Part shown: positions 6,188 to 13,350 of the stretch, piece after piece
How positions within the stretch are numbered: the stretch's first letter is position 1
Layout of the letters: the number at the start of each line of letters is the position of its first letter
Source: DASYDU01 sp036499445
GTDB taxonomy: Bacteria > Planctomycetota > Planctomycetia > Pirellulales > Lacipirellulaceae
Assembly: GCA_036499445.1 (NCBI GenBank)
Contig: DASYDU010000060.1
Location: 1 to 14,249 of the forward strand
Reading direction: 5' to 3'
DNA length: 14,249 nucleotides
Notes under the pieces: generated by a model
The model's database searches: none
What the model was told of the DNA's origin: nothing
Seen by the model: the letters and a program-made list of their open reading frames with translations, nothing else
Translations under genes and position numbers: made by a program

Positions 6188-7360
6188 ATGGCGAAGCGAA
6201 GTAGTTCAGCGAGCAGGCGATCGGGCGCGACTTCACCGAGACCGCCAGGCGAGCACGCGGCAGGAAACAGCCCCGGTGATTCCCGCGCGCCCAGCATTGC
6301 CGGAGTGCGTCGCGAAATGGATGTATTTGATCGCGAAATCCTGGCTGCCTTAAATGGCCGCGCAGAATTGGCGCAACAAATCGGCAAGCTCAAACAGTCA
6401 GACTCCCGCTCGATTTACGATCCCCAGCGCGAGGCCGAGGTGCTCCAGCGTGCCGTCGAGGCCAACAGCGGACCGCTTGGTGATGAATCGGTCCGGGCGA
6501 TCTATCGGGAATTGATCAGCGGCATGCGGGCGGTCCAAATGCGCATTCGCGTTGCCTATCTTGGACCACAATTCACGTTCAGCCATTTGGCCGCGATTGA
6601 GCGATTTGGACAGAGCGCAGAGCTAATGCCGGTCGGAACGATCGCCGCGGTGTTTGAGGAAGTGGAACGCGGCCAAGCCGAGTTCGGCATGGTACCGATG
6701 GAAAACTCGACAGACGGCCGCGTTTCGGACACGCTCGACAGCTTTTCGCGATCTCAAGTGCGGATTTGCGGCGAGCTGCCGTTACGCATTCATCATTGCC
6801 TAATGGGAATTGGTGAACGCGACAAGGTGCAGTCGGTTTTCAGCAAACCACAGCCGCTCTCGCAGTGTCGCAATTGGCTGGCAAAGCATTTGCCGCAGGC
6901 ATCACTCCGCGAAGTGGCCAGCACCGGCGAAGCCGCCAAGTTGGCAAAAGAAGACCCACGATCGGCGGCGGTCGCCAGCGCCCAAGCCAGCGTCAATTAT
7001 GGATTGCCGGTTTTGGCCAATAACATTGAAGACCAGCCCGACAACGTCACACGGTTCGCCGTAATTGGGAAGGAAACTGGTGCGCGGACCGGCAGCGACA
7101 AGACCGCTCTGATGCTGGAAATCGCCCATGAGCCGGGCGCGCTTGCCGATATCATGACGGTCTTCAAACGGAATCGGCTCAACATGACGTGGATCGAATC
7201 ATTTCCGATCCCCGGCCACCGCGGCCGGTATCTCTTTTTCATCGAATTCGTCGGACATCAAAAGGAATTGAAAGCCCGCCGGGCCATCGCCACTCTTGCC
7301 AAGAAGGCCCAGCGGCTCGAGATTCTCGGCTCCTATGCGCAGACCGAGCCGATCGGGTAG
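6188..7360 (+). CDS. pheA: Bifunctional chorismate mutase / prephenate dehydratase (P-protein)
   Basis: It converts chorismate to prephenate and then to phenylpyruvate, the precursor of phenylalanine. The 390 residues comprise a low-complexity basic N-terminus (1-37); an AroQ-type chorismate mutase domain (about 38-115) with REMDVFDREILAALNGRAEL and YDPQRE; a prephenate dehydratase domain (about 121-297) with VAYLGPQFTFSH, GMVPMENSTDG and the catalytic TRF motif (288-290); and an ACT domain (about 306-383) with GALA (317-320) and IESFP (336-340). The ACT domain implies feedback inhibition by phenylalanine, although the usual ESRP motif reads ESFP here. ATG 6188 has no clear Shine-Dalgarno; ATG 6317 would remove the disordered N-terminus but also the first residues of the mutase helix, so the longer form is preferred. 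It is the first gene of the rightward row, 100 bases before tpiA. Confidence 0.95.
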   Translation: MAKRSSSASRRSGATSPRPPGEHAAGNSPGDSRAPSIAGVRREMDVFDREILAALNGRAELAQQIGKLKQSDSRSIYDPQREAEVLQRAVEANSGPLGDESVRAIYRELISGMRAVQMRIRVAYLGPQFTFSHLAAIERFGQSAELMPVGTIAAVFEEVERGQAEFGMVPMENSTDGRVSDTLDSFSRSQVRICGELPLRIHHCLMGIGERDKVQSVFSKPQPLSQCRNWLAKHLPQASLREVASTGEAAKLAKEDPRSAAVASAQASVNYGLPVLANNIEDQPDNVTRFAVIGKETGARTGSDKTALMLEIAHEPGALADIMTVFKRNRLNMTWIESFPIPGHRGRYLFFIEFVGHQKELKARRAIATLAKKAQRLEILGSYAQTEPIG

Positions 7361-7369
7361 ATTGGGGCC

Positions 7370-7440
7370 ATTGCGGATTTGGAATCTCGGCCCGCGGATC
7401 GAGAAGTCCAATCCGCAATCGCAAATCCGCAACTAGCAAT
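7370..7440. repeat. AATCCGCAAT repeat cluster with hairpins between pheA and tpiA
   Basis: ATTGCGGATT (7370-7379) pairs perfectly with AATCCGCAAT (7410-7419). TTGCGGATTT (7371-7380) pairs equally well with AAATCCGCAA (7423-7432), so two 10-base stems compete. The cluster fills most of the 100-base gap between pheA and tpiA. No T-run follows, so termination is not predicted. It could affect mRNA stability or simply be a dispersed repeat. Confidence 0.6.
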
Positions 7441-7460
7441 CCCTCGACCCTCCGTCATTC

Positions 7461-8243
7461 ATGCTCAGAAAACTCATCGCCGGCAACTGGAAGATGAATA
7501 CCGACCAGGCAAGCGCTTTGGCGCTCGCCAAAGGCGTCGCGGTGCGGGCTGGCGAAGTGCCCAACGCCGATCTTCTGGTCTGTCCACCCAGCGTCTACCT
7601 GGCGCCGGTGGCCCAAGCGCTTACCGGATCTCGAGTCACATTGGGCGCTCAAAACATGTACCACGAGGCGAATGGCGCCTTCACGGGCGAAATTAGCGCC
7701 GCCATGTTGATCGACATTGGTGCCAAGTACGTCATCCTCGGCCACAGCGAGCGTCGCCACATCCTCGGCGAGACCGACGAAGCAATCAACAAGAAGACAC
7801 TTGCGGCCATTACTGCTGGACTGGTGCCTATCGTTTGCGTCGGCGAGCTCCTGGCCGAGCGCGAATCGGGCCACACGGCCGACGTAATTCGCCGACAATT
7901 TGAGGGCTCGCTGGCCAACATTTCGGCCGAACAGGTGGAGCGGCTCGTGATCGCCTACGAGCCTGTATGGGCCATTGGGACCGGCAAAGTGGCCACGCCA
8001 GAACAGGCAGAGGCGGTCCATGCTGACCTTCGCAACCTGCTTGCTACGCGTTACAATGGCGAGTCTGCTAGCCGCGTACGGGTGCTCTACGGAGGCAGTG
8101 TCAAGGCGAGCAATGCCGGCGACCTGTTGGGTCAACCGAACATCGATGGCGCCTTGGTTGGCGGCGCGAGTTTGAAAGTCGACGATTTCATCGGCATTGC
8201 GGCGGGTGCGCCGCGTGGACAAACGACCTGGAAATATAGCTAA
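7461..8243 (+). CDS. tpiA: Triosephosphate isomerase
   Basis: It interconverts dihydroxyacetone phosphate and glyceraldehyde 3-phosphate in glycolysis and gluconeogenesis. The 260-residue TIM barrel has all active-site elements: Asn9 and Lys11 in GNWKMN, electrophile His95 in VILGHSERR, catalytic Glu167 in AYEPVW, the phosphate-closing loop 6 PVWAIGTGKVA (168-178), and YGGSV (210-214) plus VGGASL (233-238) for phosphate binding. The length fits the family (about 250). The ATG at 7461 places GNWKMN at the usual distance from the N-terminus, although no good Shine-Dalgarno precedes it. secG follows after 30 bases; tpiA next to secG is a gene order seen in many bacteria, so the two are probably cotranscribed. 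Confidence 0.98.
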   Translation: MLRKLIAGNWKMNTDQASALALAKGVAVRAGEVPNADLLVCPPSVYLAPVAQALTGSRVTLGAQNMYHEANGAFTGEISAAMLIDIGAKYVILGHSERRHILGETDEAINKKTLAAITAGLVPIVCVGELLAERESGHTADVIRRQFEGSLANISAEQVERLVIAYEPVWAIGTGKVATPEQAEAVHADLRNLLATRYNGESASRVRVLYGGSVKASNAGDLLGQPNIDGALVGGASLKVDDFIGIAAGAPRGQTTWKYS

Positions 8244-8273
8244 CCTTCGATTCTTGCGGCTAGGCGACGAACT

Positions 8274-8726
8274 ATGTCGGCACTGTTCGAAATTGTTTTA
8301 TCGATTTTGGCGACCTTTTTGATCCTGCTTATTTTGGTGCAGCGCGGCCGCGGTGGCGGTTTGACCGGTGCACTAGGCGGCATGGGCGGCTCGAGCGCGT
8401 TTGGCGCTAAAGCAGGAGATGTGTTCACCCGCGTCACAATCGGGACAGCGACGATCTGGATCGGTGTCTGCGTGGCGGCGGCGTATTGGTCGAATCCAAC
8501 CCATCATAGCGATCGCCTCGGCAGCTTGAGCGGTTCAGTCCCAGCCAGCAGTTCACCCGCCGACGGCAAGAGCGCGGCGGAGACAGGCGGCGCGACAGGC
8601 GCTGGGACCGGTGAGTCATCGAAGCCGAGCACACTATCCGGTGAAGCCGCTCCGCCGGCCGGCCAGACCGCTCCGGCCACCAACACAGCGCCACCCACTC
8701 AGACGCCGGAAACCGAAGGAAAGTAG
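8274..8726 (+). CDS. secG: SecG, protein-export translocon subunit, with long C-terminal tail
   Basis: SecG is the small inner-membrane partner of SecYE that assists SecA-driven translocation. Two membrane helices are visible (about 4-22 and 53-72) joined by the conserved loop LVQRGRGGGLTGALGGMGG (21-39) and GSSAFG, the family signature. At 150 residues it is longer than usual (E. coli 110): residues after about 73 form a low-complexity tail rich in Ser, Ala, Gly, Pro and Thr with no predicted structure. With two membrane helices the tail lies on the same side as the N-terminus, periplasmic in the usual SecG topology. The gene starts 30 bases after tpiA. A weak GGCGA lies 6 bases before the ATG. 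Confidence 0.95.
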   Translation: MSALFEIVLSILATFLILLILVQRGRGGGLTGALGGMGGSSAFGAKAGDVFTRVTIGTATIWIGVCVAAAYWSNPTHHSDRLGSLSGSVPASSSPADGKSAAETGGATGAGTGESSKPSTLSGEAAPPAGQTAPATNTAPPTQTPETEGK

Positions 8727-8784
8727 CTGATTGCGATTCGTTTCGCGATCGCTGCCCGACTCATCCGCCTACAAATTCCGGTGC

Positions 8785-8789
8785 AGGAG
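8785..8789 (+). promoter_or_regulatory. Ribosome binding site deciding the yicC start
   Basis: AGGAG ends 9 bases before GTG 8799 and lies inside the alternative longer frame that begins at GTG 8781. This supports the internal GTG as the true start. Confidence 0.65.
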
Positions 8790-8798
8790 TTAATCGCC

Positions 8799-9683
8799 GT
8801 GCTTGCGAGTATGACCGGCTTTGGCGAAGCCCGCCGCCAGATTGCAGGGCTCAGCGTACTGGTGGAAGTTCGGACGATCAACAATCGCCACTTCAAGCTC
8901 AGTTTTCGCGCCTCAGACGGTTACGCTGGGTTGGAGCCGGATGTCGAAGCCGTCGTCCGCGACATCGTTCGCCGCGGCACCGTGCAGGTGAACCTCCGCG
9001 TCGATCGCCAAGCGTCGTCTGAAGACTATCGAATCAATTTCACGGTGCTCGAGAGCTATCGATCGCAACTCGATGCCTATTTGCAGCGCTATAGCGCAAA
9101 CAACACTGTCGGCTTGGAAACGTTGCTTCAGCTGCCCGGAGTCGTCGACCCGGCCAGCCGCACCAATCTCGATCCGCGTGATGACTGGCGAATGATCGAA
9201 GAAGTGTTGCGAGATGCCCTCGCAGCAGTCGTTAAGATGAGGGCCGATGAAGGCGCCGCCTTGCTGGCTGATCTGGCCGCTAACGGCCGTGTCGTCGAAC
9301 AATTTCTGGACAAAGCGACCGCGCGAGCCCCGGAAGTCTCGGAATCCTACCGAGAACGGCTGGCCCAGCGAGTCAACAAAGCGCTCGCCGAACTCAACGT
9401 CACTTTGCAGCCGGCCGATTTGATCCGCGAGGTCAGCCTGTTTGTGGATCGGAGCGATGTCTCGGAAGAAACGGTTCGCTTGCGGAGCCATTTGCAGCAG
9501 TATGCCGAGGCCCTCAATCTGGCCGAAAGCTCGGGCCGCAAGCTAGAGTTCATCGTCCAGGAAATGGGCCGCGAAGTGAACACTATCGGTTCAAAGGCCA
9601 ACGACGCGGAGATCTCCCGGTACGTGATCGAAATGAAAAGCGCGCTGGAACGTATTCGAGAGCAAATCCAGAACGTGGAATGA
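8799..9683 (+). CDS. yicC: YicC family endoribonuclease
   Basis: The YicC family is widespread; members have been described as endoribonucleases acting on small RNAs, and the gene is commonly found beside gmk, as here. With start GTG 8799 the protein has 294 residues (family about 290) and begins MLASMTGFGEARRQ, matching the family hallmark SMTGFG. Further family features are VEVRTINNRHFKLSFR near residue 30, RGTVQVNLRVDR near 60 and a strongly conserved C-terminus (GRKLEFIVQEMGREVNTIGS followed by KANDAEIS, ending REQIQNVE). Acidic and His-containing motifs in that C-terminal block are thought to bind metal. GTG 8799 is chosen over GTG 8781 and ATG 8811 because AGGAG (8785-8789) is correctly spaced for it. 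The stop overlaps ATG 9680 of gmk (ATGA), suggesting translational coupling. Confidence 0.95.
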   Translation: MLASMTGFGEARRQIAGLSVLVEVRTINNRHFKLSFRASDGYAGLEPDVEAVVRDIVRRGTVQVNLRVDRQASSEDYRINFTVLESYRSQLDAYLQRYSANNTVGLETLLQLPGVVDPASRTNLDPRDDWRMIEEVLRDALAAVVKMRADEGAALLADLAANGRVVEQFLDKATARAPEVSESYRERLAQRVNKALAELNVTLQPADLIREVSLFVDRSDVSEETVRLRSHLQQYAEALNLAESSGRKLEFIVQEMGREVNTIGSKANDAEISRYVIEMKSALERIREQIQNVE

Positions 9684-10315
9684 TGTGCTGGTCGCGGATT
9701 TCGGATTGCAAATTGCGGATTGAACTCGTGGATGATGTACCCGCAACTGCGACGCTGGTTGTCCTCTCCGGCCCGTCGGGCGTTGGCAAGTCGACCGTCT
9801 TGCGGCGGCTGCTGGAGCGGCACCCGAATCAGTTGCGGCTCAGCGTCTCGGCCACAACTCGCGCGCCGCGGCCGGGTGAAACCGATGGCGCCGACTACTA
9901 TTTCCTCAATTCGGACGAATTTCAGCGCCGCCGCCAAGCCGGTGAATTCCTCGAATGCTTCGAGGTTTTCGGCCGTGGGCACTGGTACGGCACGCTGCTC
10001 TCCGAGGTCCGCCCTAGCCCGAGCGACCCGCGATCGGTTATTTTGGATGTAGACGTGGCCGGGGCCGACCAGGTCCGCCGCCTCTTTCCAGGCGTGCCGA
10101 CGATTTTTCTCCAGCCAAGTTCCGAACGGGAACTCGAGCGGCGGCTGCGAGCCCGCGGGACCGAGTCGGAAGAGGCGATCCAGCGCCGACTGGAAGTTGC
10201 CCGTCGCGAATTGGCCCGAGCCGGTGAGTACCAGTCTCAAGTCGTCAATGACACGGTGGATGACGCCGTGAATCAAATTAGCGAAATCCTCCGTACACAA
10301 GGAATAGTCAAATGA
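9680..10315 (+). CDS. gmk: Guanylate kinase
   Basis: It phosphorylates GMP (and dGMP) to GDP with ATP, an essential step of purine nucleotide supply. From ATG 9680 the protein has 211 residues, with P-loop GPSGVGKS (31-38), GMP-binding segment SATTRAPRPGETDGADYYFL (56-75), EVFGRGHWYGT (95-105), the VILDVDVAGA strand (120-129) and an arginine-rich lid (ERELERRLRARG). The start is uncertain. ATG 9680 overlaps the yicC stop as ATGA, like the gmk/rpoZ junction, but residues 3-16 are encoded by a copy of the AATCCGCAAT repeat. GTG 9728 would give a 195-residue protein beginning near VDDVPATATLVVLSGPSG, closer to the usual distance before the P-loop. Neither has a clear Shine-Dalgarno. The enzyme identity is certain. 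Confidence 0.95.
   Translation: MMCWSRISDCKLRIELVDDVPATATLVVLSGPSGVGKSTVLRRLLERHPNQLRLSVSATTRAPRPGETDGADYYFLNSDEFQRRRQAGEFLECFEVFGRGHWYGTLLSEVRPSPSDPRSVILDVDVAGADQVRRLFPGVPTIFLQPSSERELERRLRARGTESEEAIQRRLEVARRELARAGEYQSQVVNDTVDDAVNQISEILRTQGIVK
9696..9725. repeat. AATCCGCAAT-family repeat inside the 5' end of the gmk frame
   Basis: The run gcggatttcggattg, caa, attgcggattgaa consists of three GCGGATT/CGGATT words in the opposite orientation to the copy at 308-339. It lies directly after the yicC stop, within the first codons of the longer gmk frame. Confidence 0.5.
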
Positions 10316-10569
10316 TCGAGGCGCTCAAAGAGGAACAGATCGTCAACAAAGTCGGCGGGCGGTTCAAGCTTTCGACCCTCATCCAAAAGCGGATGGTGGC
10401 GCTGAATGCCGGCGCTCGCCCATTGGTGAACATCGGCAGCGACGACAAAATGGAAATTATCGTGCAGGAAATCCTGCAGGACAAAATCTATCTCGATCAG
10501 ACGGCCGAGGTGAAAATTACCGGCGAGCCGCCGAGCGGCCCGATGGAATTCGATCTTTCCAGCATCTGA
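10312..10569 (+). CDS. rpoZ: DNA-directed RNA polymerase omega subunit
   Basis: Omega helps fold and recruit the beta' subunit during RNA polymerase assembly. The 85 residues are in the family range. The N-terminal half fits the omega core: IVNKVGGRFKLSTLIQKRMVALNAGARPLV aligns with the usual V-x-N-R-F-x-L-V-x-(A)-x-x-R-(A)-x-x-L-x-x-G pattern. The second half (MEIIVQEILQDKIYL, then GEPPSGPMEFDLSSI) is less typical, as in other divergent omegas. Identification also rests on position: rpoZ directly after gmk and before coaC/coaBC is a very common bacterial order. The ATG overlaps the gmk stop (ATGA at 10312-10315), so translation is probably coupled, and the coaC gene follows after 9 bases. 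Confidence 0.88.
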   Translation: MIEALKEEQIVNKVGGRFKLSTLIQKRMVALNAGARPLVNIGSDDKMEIIVQEILQDKIYLDQTAEVKITGEPPSGPMEFDLSSI

Positions 10570-10578
10570 CGGTCGGCC

Positions 10579-11139
10579 ATGGCCCGCGAACTTATCGTCG
10601 GCGTCTCCGGTGGCATCGCGGCCTACAAGACTGCCGCGCTTGTCAGCTCGTTGGTCCAGAGCGGCAACGGTGTGTCGGTCGTGATGACGCACGCGGCACG
10701 CAAGTTCGTCGGCCAAGCCACCTTTCGAGCACTCACGGGGCGGCCCGTCGCAATCAATGTCTTCGACCGCGAGGCATTTCCGCTCGGGGCACACATCGAG
10801 CTGGCGGAAAAAGCGGATCTGTTCTGCATAGCGCCCGCGTCGGCGGATCTTCTTGGGAAGGCTGCCCACGGTCTGGCTGATGACTTGCTCAGTACATTGC
10901 TTTTGAGCTTTGACGGCCCGGTACTCTTCGCCCCGGCGATGAATAGCGCGATGTGGGCCAAGCCGGCAGTTCAACGGAACATCGCCACGCTTCGCGACGA
11001 CGGCTACGACTTTGTCGACCCACAGGAAGGCTGGCAAAGCTGCCGCCGCACCGGCATGGGCCGCATGGCGGAGCCGGCCGACATCCAAACTGCGATTGAG
11101 CGTTTGCTCGGCAGTTCGGGCGGCGGGCGTAAGCAGTAA
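10579..11139 (+). CDS. coaC: Phosphopantothenoylcysteine decarboxylase (CoaC-type flavoprotein)
   Basis: An FMN-dependent decarboxylase that makes 4'-phosphopantetheine from phosphopantothenoylcysteine in CoA synthesis. The 186 residues cover only the decarboxylase half of the common CoaBC (Dfp) fusion. Visible motifs are VGVSGGIAAYKT (8-19, flavin-binding), the active-site His in GAHIELAEKADLFCIAPAS (73-91), GLADDLLST, PAMNSAMW (substrate-binding Asn) and the flap Cys in SCRRTGMGRM (153-162), which corresponds to the usual ACGxxGxGRM. The C-terminus ends shortly after the decarboxylase fold in a Gly/Lys/Arg tail, and no CTP-binding CoaB domain follows before the convergent cysI gene. The synthetase must therefore be encoded elsewhere. 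The stop is 8 bases from the cysI stop, with no terminator visible between. Confidence 0.93.
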   Translation: MARELIVGVSGGIAAYKTAALVSSLVQSGNGVSVVMTHAARKFVGQATFRALTGRPVAINVFDREAFPLGAHIELAEKADLFCIAPASADLLGKAAHGLADDLLSTLLLSFDGPVLFAPAMNSAMWAKPAVQRNIATLRDDGYDFVDPQEGWQSCRRTGMGRMAEPADIQTAIERLLGSSGGGRKQ

Positions 11140-11147
11140 TTTGGGCA

Positions 11148-12935
11148 TTATGTATCGCAGCGGGCCAGCAGATCATCTTTTCCTGCGCGGTGGCAAAAAT
11201 CGCCAAACGTTTCGCCGTTCTGGCGAGCGTCCTTGAAGTAGCTGAGCACTGCAGCAAGCGTCGGCACAACCTCGTCGGTCGGCACAAGGTCCTTGTAGAC
11301 GAAGTTGAGTCGGTCGCCGAGCAAGCGGCCGCCGAGGAAAACCGTGTACTTGTCCTTCGTCTTGCCGACCAGCCCGATGTCGCAGTTGTAGGGCCTGGCG
11401 CAGCCGTTCGGGCAACCGGTCATGCGTGTCGTGAACACCTCGTCTTGCAGTCCGAGCTTCTGTAGCTCGACTTCCAACTGGTCGATCATCGATGGCAACA
11501 CGCGCTCGCTCTCTGCGACGGCCAGGCCACAAGTCGGCAGCGCGGGGCAAGCCATCGCCCAACGCCGGACGCTCGTATAGTCCTCGCTGAGCACCACGCC
11601 GTGGCGGCGGAGAATCTCTTCGAGCCGGCCGCGATCCTCTGGCTCTATGTCGCAGAAGATGATGCTTTGATGGGGCGTGAGCCGGAGCGGCGGCCGGAGC
11701 GTCGTACAGATTTCGCGAAGGGCGGTCTTGAGCCGCATTGTGCCCGTATCTTTGACGCGGCCGTTCTCGATTTTGAGGCCGTAGAACCAGCGGCCATCGC
11801 CCTGCTCTTGCCAGCCCATGCCGTCGTTGAAGCCATGAACGCCGACGGGTCGCGGCGGCGAGAGTGAATCGCCGAAATACTCCTCGACCTTCTCCTTGAA
11901 CCGCGGCAAGCCCCAGTTGTGAATCAAGTATTTCATCCGGGCGACTTTGCGATCGGCTCGGTTGCCGAAATCGCGCTGTACTTTGACGATGGCGATGACG
12001 AGGTCGACCACGCGACTGGCTTCAATGGAGCACATCGGCAGAGCGATGGCGACGAATGTCTTCTTGGCGCTCGGCGTGACGCCGAAGCTGCCGCCCACGA
12101 GCACGTTGTATCCGACGACGTTCCAGTCCTGGCAAATCGCGATCAGGCCGACGTCGTTGGCGTAGACGTCGACGCTGTTGTCGCCCGGCAGGCCGATGGC
12201 GATTTTGAATTTGCGCGGCAAATAGGTCGGGCCGTAGAGCGGCTCGACCGCATCGCCACCGATATGAATCTGACCATTCGACGAGCCGTTTGCCGAAGAG
12301 GCGACGAGCGTGCGCTGGCCCGTGTCCCCGTCGGTCAGCCAAATATCGTGATAGGCGGTGGATTGCGGCTTTAGCCGCTCGGCAAATTCGTCCGCCAGCG
12401 CTTGCATCTGGGCATGCACCGGATCGCCGTTGAACGGGCAGGGCGTAGACATCACGTTTCGCTTCACATCGCCGCAGGCGGCCAGCGTGGTGAGCTGAAC
12501 TTCGTTGATCCGAGCGATCGCTCGCTTCAGATTCGTCTTGAGCACTCCGTGAAGCTGCAGCCCTTGCCGAGTGGTGATCCGCAGCGTGGTATTGCCGACC
12601 TCGTCGCACAGATCGAGCTCGGCCAGCAGTTGGTCGCTCGTGAGCTTGCCGCCGGGGACGGCTGTGCGGACCATGAAGCTGAAAAACTTGGCTCGGACTG
12701 GTCCGTCCACTCGGGCCTCGGCCCGCCGCTCGCGATCGTCTTGTTGGTAGGTGCCGTGATGCTTGAGTAGGGCCGTGCTGCCCTTACTGACGTGATCGGT
12801 TTCGTCGGCCAAGTCGGCGAGAATTTGGCCGCGGAGGTAATGGCTCTCCGCCTTGAGCTTTTCGGCCGGGCTGAGCTTTTCGCCCGGCGGCCCGGAGGCG
12901 ACCTCGTCCTGTGTTTGCGTTTCGGTGTCAGCCAT
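11148..12935 (-). CDS. cysI: Assimilatory sulfite reductase hemoprotein (CysI-type)
   Basis: It reduces sulfite to sulfide by six electrons for cysteine synthesis, using coupled siroheme and a [4Fe-4S] cluster. The 595 residues show both sulfite/nitrite reductase half-repeats: the ferredoxin-like segment with the anion-binding TTRQGLQLHG (121-130), CPFNGDPV (166-173), YLPRKFKIAIGLPG (238-251, with the Lys pair that contacts substrate), a second ferredoxin-like domain, and the cluster ligands C-x5-C (463, 469) plus C-x3-C (508, 512) in MTGCPNGC. RMTGCPNGC, the LGG motif after it and the overall length fit CysI better than NirA nitrite reductases, but the electron donor (NADPH flavoprotein or ferredoxin) cannot be read from sequence and no cysJ lies nearby. 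The ATG at 12935 has no strong ribosome binding site. No other sulfur gene is in the window. Confidence 0.9.
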   Translation of the reverse strand: MADTETQTQDEVASGPPGEKLSPAEKLKAESHYLRGQILADLADETDHVSKGSTALLKHHGTYQQDDRERRAEARVDGPVRAKFFSFMVRTAVPGGKLTSDQLLAELDLCDEVGNTTLRITTRQGLQLHGVLKTNLKRAIARINEVQLTTLAACGDVKRNVMSTPCPFNGDPVHAQMQALADEFAERLKPQSTAYHDIWLTDGDTGQRTLVASSANGSSNGQIHIGGDAVEPLYGPTYLPRKFKIAIGLPGDNSVDVYANDVGLIAICQDWNVVGYNVLVGGSFGVTPSAKKTFVAIALPMCSIEASRVVDLVIAIVKVQRDFGNRADRKVARMKYLIHNWGLPRFKEKVEEYFGDSLSPPRPVGVHGFNDGMGWQEQGDGRWFYGLKIENGRVKDTGTMRLKTALREICTTLRPPLRLTPHQSIIFCDIEPEDRGRLEEILRRHGVVLSEDYTSVRRWAMACPALPTCGLAVAESERVLPSMIDQLEVELQKLGLQDEVFTTRMTGCPNGCARPYNCDIGLVGKTKDKYTVFLGGRLLGDRLNFVYKDLVPTDEVVPTLAAVLSYFKDARQNGETFGDFCHRAGKDDLLARCDT

Positions 12936-12995
12936 TGATATTTACCAGGTCAGTGAACATTGCCCAGCTTCCGGTTGCCGTCATCCAAAATGATA

Positions 12996-13021
12996 CCTTG
13001 AAAACGGGGACAGGTCCAAGG
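12996..13021. repeat. REP/RAYT-like hairpin element
   Basis: CCTTG (12996-13000) and CAAGG (13017-13021) bracket GGAC-AG-GTCC (13008-13017), giving a hairpin with an asymmetric AAAACGGG bulge. The word GGGGACAGGTCC following AAAAC resembles the GGGGACAGG signature I know from palindromes next to Y1 (RAYT) transposases in many genomes. No transposase gene is present here. Confidence 0.4.
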
Positions 13022-13259
13022 TGAATGAGGGGCGCGAGTCGCCGCTGGGTTCGCGGCTTGGAGACGGGATTCGTCATGTCTGGGGCCGTTTGATTCGGGC
13101 GGTCTGGAGTTTTGAGCGTGTTCTGGGGGGTCCCGATCGGTGGCGCAGAACTCCCTGGTTTTGCACCACTTTCGCTGTCGCCTCGACTGCAAAAGAGGGA
13201 GCGCGATGGTTTCTGTCGCTGCAAAATCGGTTGAATTTTCGCGCATTTCGAGTGGGTTC

Positions 13260-13287
13260 TTTTACCACAAATTCACAAAGGACACAG
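13260..13287. repeat. CACA-rich intergenic repeat
   Basis: The run tttaccacaaattcacaaag then gacacag resembles a degenerate copy of the ACCACAGAGGCACAGAGGACACAG-type intergenic repeat common in planctomycetes and other environmental bacteria. This recognition is from memory. Confidence 0.35.
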
Positions 13288-13293
13288 CCTTCA

Positions 13294-13316
13294 TAAAAAA
13301 ATGAGGAGGCCTCCTC
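13294..13316 (-). terminator. Possible intrinsic terminator for leftward transcription
   Basis: GAGGAGGCCTCCTC (13303-13316) is a perfect 14-base palindrome able to form a 5-pair stem with a GGCC loop. Reading leftwards it is followed after CA by seven T residues (13301-13295). No recognised leftward gene ends here, so it could terminate a non-coding or lost transcript, or be chance. Confidence 0.4.
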
Positions 13317-13350
13317 GCGGACAGACCGGCTGTGAGGAAGGATTCAGGGG

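Noticed and set aside
7455..8222. 255-residue minus-strand open frame covering tpiA
   Set aside because: Antisense to an intact triosephosphate isomerase; no domain-like sequence.
9347..11148. Two long minus-strand frames opposite gmk, rpoZ and coaC
   Set aside because: They cross several confirmed plus-strand genes and their boundaries, which no real gene would do here.
12928..13246. Two overlapping 98-residue minus-strand frames upstream of cysI
   Set aside because: Different frames over the same repeat-rich DNA, Pro/Arg/Ser-rich, without a ribosome binding site or domain.
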